Counted from the stretch's first letter, positions 22,500 to 33,000 are shown. The stretch: DNA of 64,000 nt from Branchiostoma floridae (GCF_000003815.2 NC_049986.1:8777487-8841486), one strand, 5' to 3'. Numbers and translations are program-made. Notes: generated by a model not told the origin, from the letters alone.

Positions 22500-23621
22500 T
22501 TAGTACGCAAAACATAAAGCTAGAAATAACAGGAACGTTGAGAAAGAACTAGAAATCCAATTAAATGAATTACAAAAAAATGTGATACAAAATCATCACA
22601 AAGTAAAGTGACAAGACTCATAGAAGTAACACAGAAGTTAAAAGAGATCCAGCAGGAGAGAACAAAAGGTGCGATGGTGAGAAGCAAAAGCAGATGGTAA
22701 GAAGAAGGAGAGCGGAATACTAGATATTTTCTAAATTTCGAAAAAAGAAATTATGAAAAAAAATCCATCCCCGAAATTGTAAAAGAGGATGATACTGTTT
22801 TTACAGATGCAAAAGAAATTCTTACAACACAAGCTAAATACTATGAAACTATGCATACAGCGTCAGGTTGTGATCCACGTAAAGTAGATTTTGAGCATTT
22901 GTTCCAATGTCCAAACATTCCAAACTGTCTGCTAGAGAAAAAGAAGAATGTGGAGGAGAAATTCTTAAGGGAGAGCTTGCTTCTGCTCTACACCAAATGG
23001 ACAAGAAAAAGAACAAATCCCTAGGATGTGACGGCTTAACGACTGAATTTTATGTGCATTTCTGGCAATCCTTAGAGCAAGACCTACTGCCAGCCGCAAA
23101 CTATGCCATACAAAAAGGGGAACTTTCAACCTCGCAGAAACGAGGCATTATTCATCTTATCCCTAAAAAGGACAGTGCTTTAAGAAGGCTTTCCAACTGG
23201 CGCCCTATTACACATATATATATTACAAACTCATAAGTAAAACAATAGCTAATAGGTTAGAACCCTTATTACCAAAGTAAATACATCCTGATCTAACTGG
23301 TTTCATGAAAGGAAGACAAATAGGCACAAATATAGACCACATTGCTGATGCACTGGAATATACTAAAGTGAACAACATTGCAGGCCTTGCTTTATTCATC
23401 GATTTCCAAAAAGCTTTTGATACAGTCGAGCAAGAATCATAAACCTTTGGAAACGATGAATTTTGGAAAAAAAACAACTTTATTTCCTGGGTATGAAAAT
23501 TCTACCAGCTGTATTTTGAATAACGGATTTTCCTCACAATGATTTAAGATCAACAGAGGAGTAAGGCAAGGAGAGCCACTTTCAGCTTTTCTTTTTAATC
23601 TAGTTATTGAAGTGTTACGAA

Positions 23622-24638
23622 GACAATTTCAGATGTCCAATAGGAAACGTTGTAAGACAATTCAGACTGAAGACAATTTGGATTTCAAAGAAAACAAAAG
23701 TGATATTCTATCTGTTGTAGATCACAAAATTGGTAGACCCTATGCTGCAGAAGTGTGCGTTTGTGCTTTCCTGTTTCGATGTGTAACTTGTGGCAACTAG
23801 TCCGGAGTTTAGCCATTCTGTGTTGTATGTTGTTCACCATCAGGTACTCTTCCCCTTTATAGATAGACTTGAATACTCGATAAGTTAGTAATTTGTTACC
23901 GAAAGATTTGTCCCTAAATCCGCGACGAGAAGTATTCGGGAAGCTGGTTCAGTGCAAACGCGTGTTCCCCATCACGTTTCGACTTGTTGGGGGAGGGGGG
24001 TGGGTGTGGTGGCACACAACAGAATGGCAAGCTGCATTTATAAATATTCCGAAAATTTCATAAGCTGTTTATAACGATATAACGCGCTTACCAACAAGCT
24101 TTCGGTCAGTTCTCTGATCCATTTGAACTTGAAATTTCCAGAAGCCTATGTCACGTGGCCTGAACGTATGTGTCAGGTCAGCCACGGGTCAAAATGGTTT
24201 ACATCAGCCCCCGTCTCGGTTCAATGGTGGTCATTGATTGCGGTAGATGATAACTTTCCATCGGCATCTGTTAGTCAAGTAATCCTGCTCAGTGTTCAAA
24301 ATTCTGACTTTGTCCAAACTCAACAAAAGTTTGGGGTTTGACGTGAATGTGCTGGGAAACCTCTAAGTTTGATAAGTTTGAACGTCTATGCTTTGAGAAT
24401 CTTACTTTTACCGATGTAGGATTCTGGGCATGGTCCACGAGTTCTTCGTCCTGACACCGAATATGGTAGTCAACACCACAACTGTCCTTTTGGAATGCAT
24501 CGTTCTTTAATTTGAAGCTATGAGGTTAATGTAACGAAGTTAGTGTTACTGACGAACGGTAGTGGATTCTACCTGAAATGTCAGACCGTTTCGAAAACTC
24601 ATATCTAGTTGCTTGAGTAACTGCATTTTGGCTTACGA
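23622..24638 (+). mobile_element. Penelope pLTR-like fragment(s)
   Basis: The start, GAAGACAATTTCAGATGTCC, and the GACTGAAGACAATTTGGATT block match the interior of the 12855-13300 element. The end (24536-24635) matches its right arm, with GACGAACGGTAGTGGATTC, GACCGTTTCG and AGTTGCTTGAGTAACTGCA. At 24546-24589 lies a decayed hammerhead-like motif: core and stem II kept, GAAAC changed to GAAAT and stem I lost. The middle (23700-24530) is unassigned. Confidence 0.55.
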
Positions 24639-24738
24639 GGTCAAATCATTTATTTGCCGAGAGAACCGGGTACCGTCCACCTTGAATGTAGTCAGAGTAT
24701 CCAAGACGAAAAGAGTAATCTCAATGTGTTCTTTACAG

Positions 24739-25140
24739 ATCCTCCCTGCCCGGATGGCTATACATCGTCTGCTGATACCTGCTACAAGGTGTTTGCCAAG
24801 GAAGTAACATCATACACAGAGGCACAGACACACTGCAACAGTGAAGGTGGCCACCTGGCGATGGCGAAAGATCCAGCAACCAACCGGCTACTCGTCCACC
24901 TGATCAATCAAGAGTCCCAAGATCTAAATTTCTACTACTTTGGTTTGACATTTTCCGAGGAGGAAAATGCGTGGATATGGGATGACGGAAGTGACCTGGT
25001 CTTCAGTAACTGGAGACCAACTGAACCAAACGATCCGGATGAACATTGTACAGTCTTTTGTTGGGGGCAGTGGTGTGATGCACCGTGTTCAAGTAGTCGG
25101 GAGTTCGAGTTTACAGCGGGCTTCATCTGTGAAGTTAGGG
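24739..25140 (+). CDS. C-type lectin domain exon (partial gene)
   Basis: A 402-bp exon lies between an acceptor (TTCTTTACAG, ending 24738) and a donor (GTAAGT at 25141). Both junctions are phase 1, so it is a symmetric, shuffle-type exon. The translation starts CPDGYTSSADTCYKVF and holds the C-type lectin fold: Cys pairs (CPDG...CYK, HC...FICE, EHC...DAPC), AQTHCNSEGGHLAMAKDP, FYYFGLTFSEEENAWIWDDG, and EPN in NWRPTEPNDPDEHC. The EPN motif is the mannose-type calcium/sugar site. The usual WND is replaced by WCD (GQWCDAPC), so calcium binding may be altered. The product is presumably secreted or an ectodomain. The next exon in phase may be the pentraxin exon at 47026. No signal-peptide exon was found. 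Confidence 0.9.
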
Positions 25141-25629
25141 GTAAGTATTTTTTTCCTTACAAGACTAGTGAAAATGCTTCTTCTCTTGCATCTTTTTCAA
25201 GTCACAAAGATGTTTTTGTACTCATCAACTCACGTTGAATATTATCTTATTTGACCCTTTAGAATTCAATGGTTGCATAGCAATTGCATCTATTGTAAGT
25301 CTCATCTTTAGAATCAAGTATTGCCCCCTTCTGTCGATGGTTGTAGTTTGGAACTGGGTCTTTTTATGTCTTTTAATGTTTGTATCGATTGTCTGGTCCA
25401 TCCACGTTGGGACATTGTATGGTCCAAAATTTTGTCATTGCACGGCATAGAAATTTCAAAGTTTGTTTGTTAGAGGATGGTTTCTCTACATTGTAGATTT
25501 GGCAAGGACCTTATCGAGATCATCTGTTCTTTGGCCAAAGCTGTTGCTGGGTATTTTGTCCAGTGTGAAATAAAATGCCAGGGCGTTCTACTTTTCCGGC
25601 GCTGACTTAGTTTCTTCACATCAGCTGTA
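25141..25629. other. Intronic sequence, nothing recognised
   Basis: It starts with the GTAAGT donor of the lectin exon. Short frames here lack motifs. Confidence 0.5.
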
Positions 25630-27700
25630 AGTCTCATTTGTATCTAAAGGACGAGGCGTTTTAGGAAGCATTAAGAGAGTGTAAGAGAGACTTCGATGCC
25701 TGGATTGATGAGGAATTGGGCCTATATGGTATCTTAATGCTTTCTTCCATGTAAGAGGTATAGCTTGAAACAGAGTTGTATGTTCAATTTGGTCCTGTGT
25801 TTAGGTTAAGCTGAGGGTAGTGATGTAGAGACATGAACCTGTCTAAGGGGAAAACATCTTTTATGGAAATTATGCCTTTTTTTATCCAGTTTAGAAAGAA
25901 AATTACTTTACCTTGTGACCTTGGATATTTGTTGCACAGCATGATTTCTCCGATTATTTCACTTACACTAGAGTGTTTGTCCTTACCTCCTCCACCAGCA
26001 GAGTGGAAGGATGATATTACCTGTTTATAAAGTGTGGGGAATTTACTCATGTCAGGATCAACTGTATCAGAAGTGAAATTCACATGTAATAGTAAATTGT
26101 CTGGACCAAAGGAGTTAATAAATGTTAAAGCAATAGCTTTCCATCTTGTGTTGTCATTCGTTACTAATCTTGGTATCCAGGATGCAAGTTAGGTTTGTTT
26201 TTGGTGGTCTAAGTTTGTCAGGCCTAATCCTCCCAACTCAATAGGTAGGCTAACTACATCTCTTTTAATATTATCCTTTTTACTATTCCACAGGAAAGTA
26301 ATAAACATTTCTTTCTTTACATTGTTTATCACCCAAGGTGGGGTAAGAATCATAGACATGCTATAGATTATTTTTCAGCTTTCTATCTTTCTCTCCCAGT
26401 TAAGCAGTTCACATTCATGGTGTAGGGATGAGTTATAGAAGTATATGCCTGAGGATTTTATGGGGGTCTTTGGTCAAGATATACCCAAGGGGGTGTCTTG
26501 TCTGTCAACATAGGGTCCAATCCATAAACCTTCACATTTCTTAACATATTAAAGTGAGGCTTAAAACACTACAAAAATCTTGAATAAGTCTGAAGGCATA
26601 TGCCTTTCTTTAAAGGAAAGAAGTCAGATAACCATCCTCTATTACTGATGGTGCTGCTAATGTCATTATACATGCATCTTATTGCACTATAAGTGGGACC
26701 GCGTGGCACGATCGGGAGCGCGTTGGTCTCAGGCCCGAGAGGTCCCGGGTTCAAATCCGCTTGCGCTTGCCGTGTCACCGATCTTGTGCCCTTGGGAAAG
26801 GCACTTTACACTACTTTCCTCACCTAACTCATGTGTAAATGAGTACATAGCTGCGGCTAGTGGCAGTGACAGGCCTTTGTTGCGGTGACAGGCCATAGGG
26901 GCATGTTCGGGCATGACGCACCCGCCATGACACACGAGTCAGGCTGAGGGGTAGGAGGAACCCCTTGCATCCTTGGTCGGAAGTCCTCCTAGGAGATGGA
27001 AACTCCAAATAATAAACCTGCATCTGCTGGGGCCGTCTTACGTGGCAAAACAGTTCTGTCCCTGTAGGACTTAGTGGGCCAGTAGACGAGAGGGTGGAAA
27101 AGGAAGTGCACACCCCTCCTTCACCTTAAAAAAGTCACGTGCAGGCCAGGCAGACTGGTCGTCTAATCAACCTGTCTGCCTACCATTTATCTTCGGATAC
27201 GAAGAAACAGCCATCATATTGCACTATAAAACAAAGGAGCCGAATTCAAAGTGTCAAAAGCTTTAGTAAAATCCAAGAAGATTACTGCTCCAGGGATATT
27301 TTGGGTTTCAGCATATTCAATAACATCATTAACCAGTCTTACATTTTGTCCAATGAATCTACTCTTGATATAAGCTGTTTGGTCATTAATATTCAACTTG
27401 TGTAAAACTTTAAGTTTGTTGGCAAGAAAAAAGGCAAATATTTATATTCAGAATTGGGAAGGCTAATTGGTCTCCAGCTGTCTAGGTGGTGGCGTTCATT
27501 CTTTTTGTGTATTAATCTTAGCATTACACGTCTTTGTGAAACAGACATTTTACCTTCTATCAATGTTTCCTGGATAGCATTATAACCTATGTCTCCTACA
27601 TAGGGCCAAAACGTCTCAAAGAATTATGCGGGAATGCCTTTGATCCCAGGTCTTTCATAGCGAAAAGGGCAACATATCTTCTTTAACTTTTATAAATCTC
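25630..27700 (-). pseudogene. Tx1-like LINE ORF2 remnant (RT and C-terminal region)
   Basis: Reading the minus strand from 27660: GIKGIPA, GYNAIQETLIEGKMSVSQRR, MLRLIHKKNERHHLDSWRPI, then DQTAYIKSRFIGQNVRLVND, GAVIFLDFTKAFDTLN. After a SINE insertion comes YSAIRCMYNDISSTISNRGW, then FLWNSKKDNIKRDVVSLPIE, LGGLGLTNL, WIPRLVTN, and a tail with FLNWIKKGIISIKDV. This is the RT and thumb/connector of an L1/Tx1-type ORF2 with many stops and a deletion removing YADD. It lies antisense in the putative lectin gene intron. Confidence 0.7.
26693..27217 (+). mobile_element. tRNA-derived SINE with 12-bp target duplication
   Basis: ATTGCACTATAA flanks the insert at 26681-26692 and 27218-27229. The head is tRNA-like: A-box region TGGCACGATCGG (26704-26715) and B box GGTTCAAATCC (26748-26758) in GGTCCCGGGTTCAAATCC. 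It is followed by the CTTGTGCCCTTGGGAAAGGC and CTCATGTGTAAATGAGTAC blocks found in many animal SINE bodies. The length of 525 bp suggests a long or composite SINE. It interrupts the LINE RT, whose codons (YSAI) are duplicated at the two sides. Confidence 0.85.
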
Positions 27701-27829
27701 GTTTTTTTCTTTTTTAACAATTTCCTATAGTATTCTCTTTTACTTTTGAAGAATTTTTGTCAAGTAAATATGTTATGTTTTTCACTTCTCTTTTTATTTC
27801 TAAGCATGTTTTGTCAAACCATTTCTTTT

Positions 27830-28310
27830 ACGCGGGGGATGGACCTACGAGAGCGTTGGTTGTTCGCTTTACGTTGGCTGCCAGAACACGAGTCCCGTTT
27901 CTGTACATGTTGAGAATTGGCACAGAGGTCTCTTGATCGTCCCAGAGGTGGCAAATTTGGAGTTGTCGATGGCATGTATTTGAGTCGTCTCGTCAGCGAT
28001 GACTTTCTGGAAAGTGTTGACGTCATCACTAATCTGTTGGAGGGTGGGGTCACCTCTTGGTAGTACGGCATACATGATGAGGTTTGTGCTTGGGTACTTC
28101 TCGTTGGCTACCTGAACAAGCTTGTGAAAGTTTTCTGATGCCATTATCTCATCACGAGCGTCACGAATATCATTAGTCTCAACATGGAACAAAATGACTT
28201 TAGGGTCAGGAAGGCCTGAGCTCTGGATGTAGACCATAGATTGTGTTATGTTTAAAGTCAATTCCTTTTTAACACGTTTGTTTGGATGGATGAACTGAAC
28301 ATTGAACACT
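27830..28310 (-). pseudogene. SGNH-hydrolase-like domain of a LINE ORF1 (fragment)
   Basis: The minus strand reads VQFIHPNKRVKKELTLNITQ, PKVILFHVETNDIRDARDEI, KYPSTNLIMYAVLPRGDPTL, IHAIDNSKFATSG and, after a frameshift, LNMYRNGTRVLAANVKR. The ETNDI block (GxNDI in SGNH enzymes) and the C-terminal LNMYGT position match the SGNH/GDSL esterase fold. Such domains occur in ORF1 of CR1/L2-group LINEs. The N-terminal catalytic GDS block was not found and the frame is broken near 27910, so it is inactive. Confidence 0.6.
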
Positions 28311-28870
28311 TGTTTGGATACAGGGCGTCACGTTTTGGCCACTTTGTGTTCAAGTCACCCTGGATTAGTATGCCGAGCTGGGTGTCTTTGTTTTGTACAC
28401 ATACGGCGATGATTTAGTTCAGAATGGCTTTTATGTACACCTTGTTTCTCCGACTTACGTGAACTGCCATTGGCTGTTTCATCAATGGCCTCGTCTATTA
28501 TAATATACACCTAAAATCTGTTGTGGACTTTTATTGTCGTCACTTCGCGGTTCAGCCTATTTTCACGTTCTAAATCCTTGTTATTCATGTTTTGTTTTTC
28601 CGCTGATGTCAGTTGCAACTTTGAAATGGTCTTGTGTATAATATTTCTTAAATCGTCGCATCTGCGTTGTAACGCGTAGAATTGAATTGACAAGACGCAT
28701 AATGTCATCTTTCAGCTCTTTCCCTTCGTCAGCAGAAAGACGACTGCACCCATGGTCTTTGCGGGGATTTCAGATTGTTTTCAAGGACGGACAGCCGTTG
28801 TGAAATAGAGCTCTCAAGCACTTTTTTGTCGGCGATTTAATCAAACTAGACACGTTTCTAGCTTGTTTAC
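28311..28870 (-). pseudogene. Coiled-coil N-terminal part of the same LINE ORF1
   Basis: Minus-strand frames contain FYALQRRCDDLRNIIHKTIS, LTSAEKQNMNNKDLERENRL and, further upstream, VLESSISQRLSVLENNLKSP. These are heptad-like segments expected N-terminal of an SGNH-type LINE ORF1. Stops separate them. The link to the downstream SGNH fragment rests on order and strand. Confidence 0.45.
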
Positions 28871-29280
28871 GCTGTCTTGAACAATAGAGCAAATCTTACT
28901 GCTTCTACCGTGGAAAGCTCTCCTGGTGAGCTATTGGACCAGCAATAGTCGACCAACACCACTACTAGCATAGCTTCTACAGCACTACCACAAAACCTTT
29001 TCACATGTTTCTTGTTTTTCTTATACACGGAAAAAGGTTCTTAAAAGAAGAAAGCTTTCTGTATTTGAGAAGAAAATTTTGTCCAAGAGTTAAGAATTGT
29101 TTTCTGAAGTAATTTTTGTACTTACAACAATTTTCTTGAACTAAGATTATTTTTCTAACAAGATTCTATTTTGTAAACAAATTTTTAAAAAATTATTGAT
29201 GAATCAAAAGAAAGAAATCTCAGTGAACCTTCTATCTACAAAACAAAAATAAAGGAACATAAAGAATGGCCAAAAAAAAA
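28871..29280. other. No recognised feature
   Basis: AT-rich sequence with runs such as AAAAAATTATTG and no motif-bearing frame. Confidence 0.4.
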
Positions 29281-29527
29281 CTGGATATGATTTTGGAAAC
29301 GGTCAGACGTTTCAACTGGCATCCACCAGTTTTCGTCAGTGACACTGAAGTGATCCGGAAGAAACTGGTCTTTTATACCCTATCAGAGGAAAGACGATTT
29401 TAACTGTCCGATATGAAACATATAAAACAAATTCAGGTTGAAGACAATTTGGATTCCAATAGAAACAAAGGTATGGCAAAGTCAAGCTAAAGACACTTTG
29501 GATTTCAATGTTAAACAACGCTTATAA
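29281..29527 (-). mobile_element. Penelope-like element pseudo-LTR
   Basis: This matches the arms of the 12855-13300 element: CTGGATATG...GGAAACGGTCAGACGTTTC, GTCAGTGACACTGAAGTGAT, GAAGAAACTGGTCTTTTATA and GAAGACAATTTGGATTCCAA. It lies directly downstream (minus strand) of a GIY-YIG domain, which identifies the family as Penelope-like. Confidence 0.7.
29302..29343 (-). ncRNA. Minimal hammerhead-ribozyme-like motif in a Penelope pLTR
   Basis: The minus strand from 29343 reads stem I GTCA, core CTGACGA, one A, stem II AACTGG-loop TGGATG-CCAGTT (six perfect pairs), core GAAA, ACGTC (two-pair stem III and cleavage triplet GTC), and stem I TGAC. Stem II differs from the 13207 copy at both arms yet still pairs, which argues for selection on structure. 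Similar motifs are reported in Penelope-like elements. Confidence 0.6.
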
Positions 29528-30290
29528 TGCAAATGAGTAAATTAGCTCCTGTTGTTTCAGTTGCAACGTTTTGTTGGGGTACGGGGGTGGGGCGGGCTAT
29601 GTCCCAAGTGCCGGAAAGCTCCATACGTAGCCCCCCTTTCCTGTTGAGGGTGGGATGGTGTATTCTCTCATATGTATCCTTTCTTACTCCCCGTTCGAAC
29701 CAGCGGGGCTCACGGTCTAGGATATCGGTGGATTGGAGGTTGAAGGAGTGTCCTTGGTAGTGTTCTAGGTGTTTGGCAGAGGAGTAGCCGCTGGCGCTGG
29801 GTTTGCAATGTTCTTTGTACCTTGCCTTTAGTGGCCGGCTGGTCTCACCAATGTACGTGTTGGTGCAGTTGAGTTCTTTACATTTTAGTCCGTAGGTTAC
29901 ATTGGCCTAGGTACCTTTCCGTGGTTTGTCCTTTGGATGTACCAGTTTGTGTCGGAGGATTGAGTGAGGTTTGAAGTTAGTGGCGATGTTAAAGTTTTGG
30001 AAGATCCGTCCGAGTTCTTCCAAAACTCCTTGGACACATGGGATGTTAATGTTGACTTTCTTTCTGTCGGTCAATGGTTTGCACTTGGGTATTTTCTTAG
30101 AGTGGTCCGAGGGTTGAGGGCTTTGTTGAAGGTCAAGTTTTCGCAGCCACACTTGGCCAATTGACTTCGGAGGTGCTTGTGTTCCTCTGTTTTGGCTTTG
30201 CCAGAGGAAATGATGCTGTCTGCTCGATGGTAAAGGCATTGTAGTTTATTCTCATTAGTCGAGGTCGTAATTTGCATAATTGACGTTTAT
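29528..30290 (-). pseudogene. Penelope-like element: RT C-terminal linker and GIY-YIG endonuclease
   Basis: From 30290 the minus strand reads CLYHRADSIISSGKAKTEEH, LRSQLAKCGCENLTFNKAL, then VNINIPCVQGVLEELGRIFQ and NFKPHSILRHKLVHPKDKP. After a frameshift near 29915 it reads CTNTYIGETSRPLKARYKEH, SSAKHLEHYQGHSF and RGVRKDTYERIHHP. The YIG and downstream R/H residues are those of GIY-YIG nucleases; this RT-linker-EN order is specific to EN-containing Penelope-like elements. The main RT domain is missing (5' truncation near 30290). It followed its own pLTR at 29281-29527. Confidence 0.85.
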
Positions 30291-31290
30291 CAATATTCCT
30301 CTCTTTCTCGCAGATGACACATGTTTGATAGTACAACCTGTAACCTATAAGTGCAAAAATGGTTCTCCTGGCATTTTGTATCTCCCGTTTATGTATGTGT
30401 GTTTGCTTGCTTGTGGACAACATAACTCCAGAAGCTGTCTAAATATCCTCATTATATTTGGTGAATCAATTTGTGGGATCAATTGACGTCCACCCTCTTG
30501 CCAATTTGGGAAAACTTATAACCCGTAACTGCCAATTCCCGCTGAGGTTGACGGACCTCTGCCTTGCCGGGGCATGTTTGGGAGCGGTGGCTTGCCCATA
30601 GCTCACCGCTCCCCACTCGACTCTAGGAATTTACTCTGAAGGAAAGACAAGGTCTATACGTCCGAAGCATCCCTAGAGCTGCAGGGGAGAGTGGGGGTAA
30701 GGAGAGCTCCCGCTGCCGGGAACGACAGGCCCGGGACAGTAGGTCGGGGAGACTGTACCATTGTACGTGTGTGTGGAGGGGAGAAGAACAGTATTATTGA
30801 AATCACTTCTGCGTCCTCTCAAACACATTTCTGGCTAGCTGTCGCTCCCTTTGAAAGTTAATAGGCGTAATTTCTTTGTTTAACACATATTTACTGTTAT
30901 GGCAAAGTTGGGATTCTTAGTTTAGCAAAAAAACAACAACATTATATAAATCCCTAACAGCGACACCTACCGGAGTGAGCGTCCTTACTTACTGTATTGC
31001 AAAATCCTACATTTTTACATAGCCAATCAAATTTACCGGATTCAATCAACAAGCCACAGCGGGCCTAATTGATGATTAGTAATTGGAAATTGGCTACATC
31101 GGCTAAATCGGCTGCTAAACAGTATAACAGTGCAAAGGTTTTTTACCAGAGTGCCAGATCTCCGACATTAGGGTTTGGTCCATTAATTTTGATGCCTTTT
31201 AGAAACGTTAACAATAATTTTTAACAACCAAATTGCTTTCCACTTTCCATCGATGGATTCTACTATGAAATTCAAGTGATTAAAGTGACG
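30291..31290. other. No recognised gene; contains a GC-rich block
   Basis: About 30541-30790 is distinctly GC-rich (for example GGGAGCGGTG paired with CACCGCTCCC at about 30590-30616, a possible hairpin) compared with its surroundings, but it shows no frame or known RNA signature. The remainder is featureless. Confidence 0.4.
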
Positions 31291-31294
31291 CACT

Positions 31295-32330
31295 AATTTA
31301 ACAGACATCACATGTGGCATTATGACCTCCGTTGCCATAAAGATGGAGAAATACGGAGCGGATTTTCCACTCTATTGACCTAAATAAAAATTCATAGACA
31401 AAAAAATCAACATACGACTTCGGCCGAACAGTTTCCAACCACACCGGTGTGTTTATGCTACGTACTCCAAGTGACAAATTTAACAGACAGACAAGCGTAA
31501 TGACGTCAGGGTGCCATAAAGTTGACATACGCTCAGAAGGAAGTCGGTGAGGATTTCCCTCTGTATTGACCTTAATAACAAAATTGATAGACAATAAACC
31601 AAATATACAACTTCAACCAAACTCTTCCCATTTACCTCGGGGTGTCTATGCTACGTCCTCCAAGTGAAAAATTTAACAGACACCAAGATGTATTGACGTC
31701 AGGGTGCCATAAAGTTGGCATAATACGGTCATAGGGAAGCCAGAGTGGGTTTTTCACCCTTTTAACCTAATTAAAAGCTTCATAGACAATAAACTAAACA
31801 TACAACTTCGACCAAACTGCTTCCATGTGCACCGGAGTATCTACGCTACGTGCTCTAAGGGACAAGTTTAACAGACACCAAGCATTATGACGCCAGGTGC
31901 CATAAATTTGACATATGTGGTCAGAAGGAAGTCAGTGCAGGGTTTCCACTGTATTAACCTATTAGTAATTAAAAAAGGCATAGACAATAAACTAAACATA
32001 CAACTTCGTCCAAAGTTATTTGAATTGTACCGAAGTGACAAATTTAACAGACATCAAGGCGTAATGACGTCAGGGTGCCATGAAGTTGACATAATGCGGT
32101 CATAGAGAAGCCAGAGCGGGTTTTTCACCCTTTAACCCAACTAAAAGCTTCATCGACAATAAACTAAACATACAACTTCGACCAAACTTATTTGAATTGT
32201 ACCGAAGTGTCTTCGCTACGTACATCGAGTGACAAATTCAACAGACATTAAGGCTTAATGACGTCAGGGTGCCATAAAGTTGACATAATGCGGTTATAGA
32301 GAAGTCAGAGCGGGTTTCTTTGGATTTGTG
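31295..32330. repeat. Tandem array, ~190-bp unit, about 5 copies
   Basis: The marker TGACGTCAGGGTGCCATAAA (with variants) recurs at about 31502, 31694, 31889, 32064 and 32260, a spacing of 175-197 bp. Each unit also contains AATTTAACAGACA, CAATAAACTAAACATACAAC and TTCGACCAAACT. Copies differ by point changes and small deletions. No frame is conserved. Confidence 0.85.
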
Positions 32331-32674
32331 GAAGGGTGACGTGAACCAAGTGTCTACATTCAAAGCCCGTGGAGCGCTGCTTGGTCAGCTGAATATCTCC
32401 GTATTGAGCCCTATCATCGATTTGCTGAATGTGACGTGAACCAAATGTTTAAATTCATAGTTGTTGCTCGCTCAGCTGTCCGTTCTGTGTATTTTTGTCA
32501 TTTACGATATCTCCATACAGCCTTACCAACAATTTGAAAGTGCTAGTTCAGCCCGTCCCCGTTTGTTTGTCTTCTACCAGAGAAGCTTTCCATGGACTTC
32601 TGAAAAATTCATGAAGGTAACAAGAACCAAGTATTTGCATTCATGAGTGCATAGAGCTCGCTCCGTGGAGCTGG

Positions 32675-32744
32675 AGGGCTGCACGAGCAACCCCCATGAG
32701 GGAGCTCTGTGGAGCTCCTCCATGGAGGTTGCTCGTGCAGCCCT
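32675..32744. repeat. Strong imperfect palindrome (70 bp)
   Basis: AGGGCTGCACGAGCAACC at the left and GGTTGCTCGTGCAGCCCT at the right are exact reverse complements. The interior (AGGGAGCTC...GAGCTCCT) is also self-complementary. A long hairpin with a tiny loop is possible. It may be two inverted copies of a small repeat. Confidence 0.8.
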
Positions 32745-33000
32745 TTCTCGATTGGACTGATAAGTCATGAAAGGCACTGACAGGAGAGAACTGTAACCAG
32801 CAAACAAAAACCGACTGAAGCCCAGACTGAGCTGTCGAACGTCTTCCGAGACGATTATAGCCGAAGGATTTGGATTCAACTTCGATATGGGTGACTCATG
32901 GCAGCCAGATACGGTGTACTGCAGCAGAGCTTAGAAGATATTTAATGAATATTTTACATATTCCTTTTTAGGTCTCATTCATGACTTTTTATCTTCTCCG

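Larger units (their letters stand above)
20390..23620 (+). pseudogene. Tx1-like LINE ORF2, broken by two insertions
   Basis: The ATG at 20390 gives MILPYKLHCVCVNVRGL, an APE endonuclease start. After a LINE-tail insertion (20459-20811) it resumes KRRNLFRWL, then CEKYWSAEWGGKTIFSHGT, INVHAPNN and VLGGDLNTAL. The linker reads EIRGFTI, a MITE intervenes (21643-22499), then AKHKARNNRNVEKELEIQLN. RT follows: KKKNKSLGCDGLTTEFYVHF, LSNWRPIT, LTGFMKGRQIGTNIDHIADA, LALFIDFQKAFDTVE, and an eroded GVRQGEPLSAFLFNLVIEV. The sequence stops at about 23621, where pLTR sequence begins, so the YADD block and C terminus are missing. Multiple stops make it inactive. Confidence 0.75.

Noticed and set aside
24546-24589. 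Fourth hammerhead ribozyme
   Set aside because: The core CTGACGA and stem II remain, but GAAAC has become GAAAT and the stem I strands no longer pair, so it is listed only as a decayed relative.
31295-32330. Possible CRISPR-like or other spacer array
   Set aside because: The units are ~190 bp and homologous throughout, with no short repeats separated by unique spacers, in a eukaryotic context.
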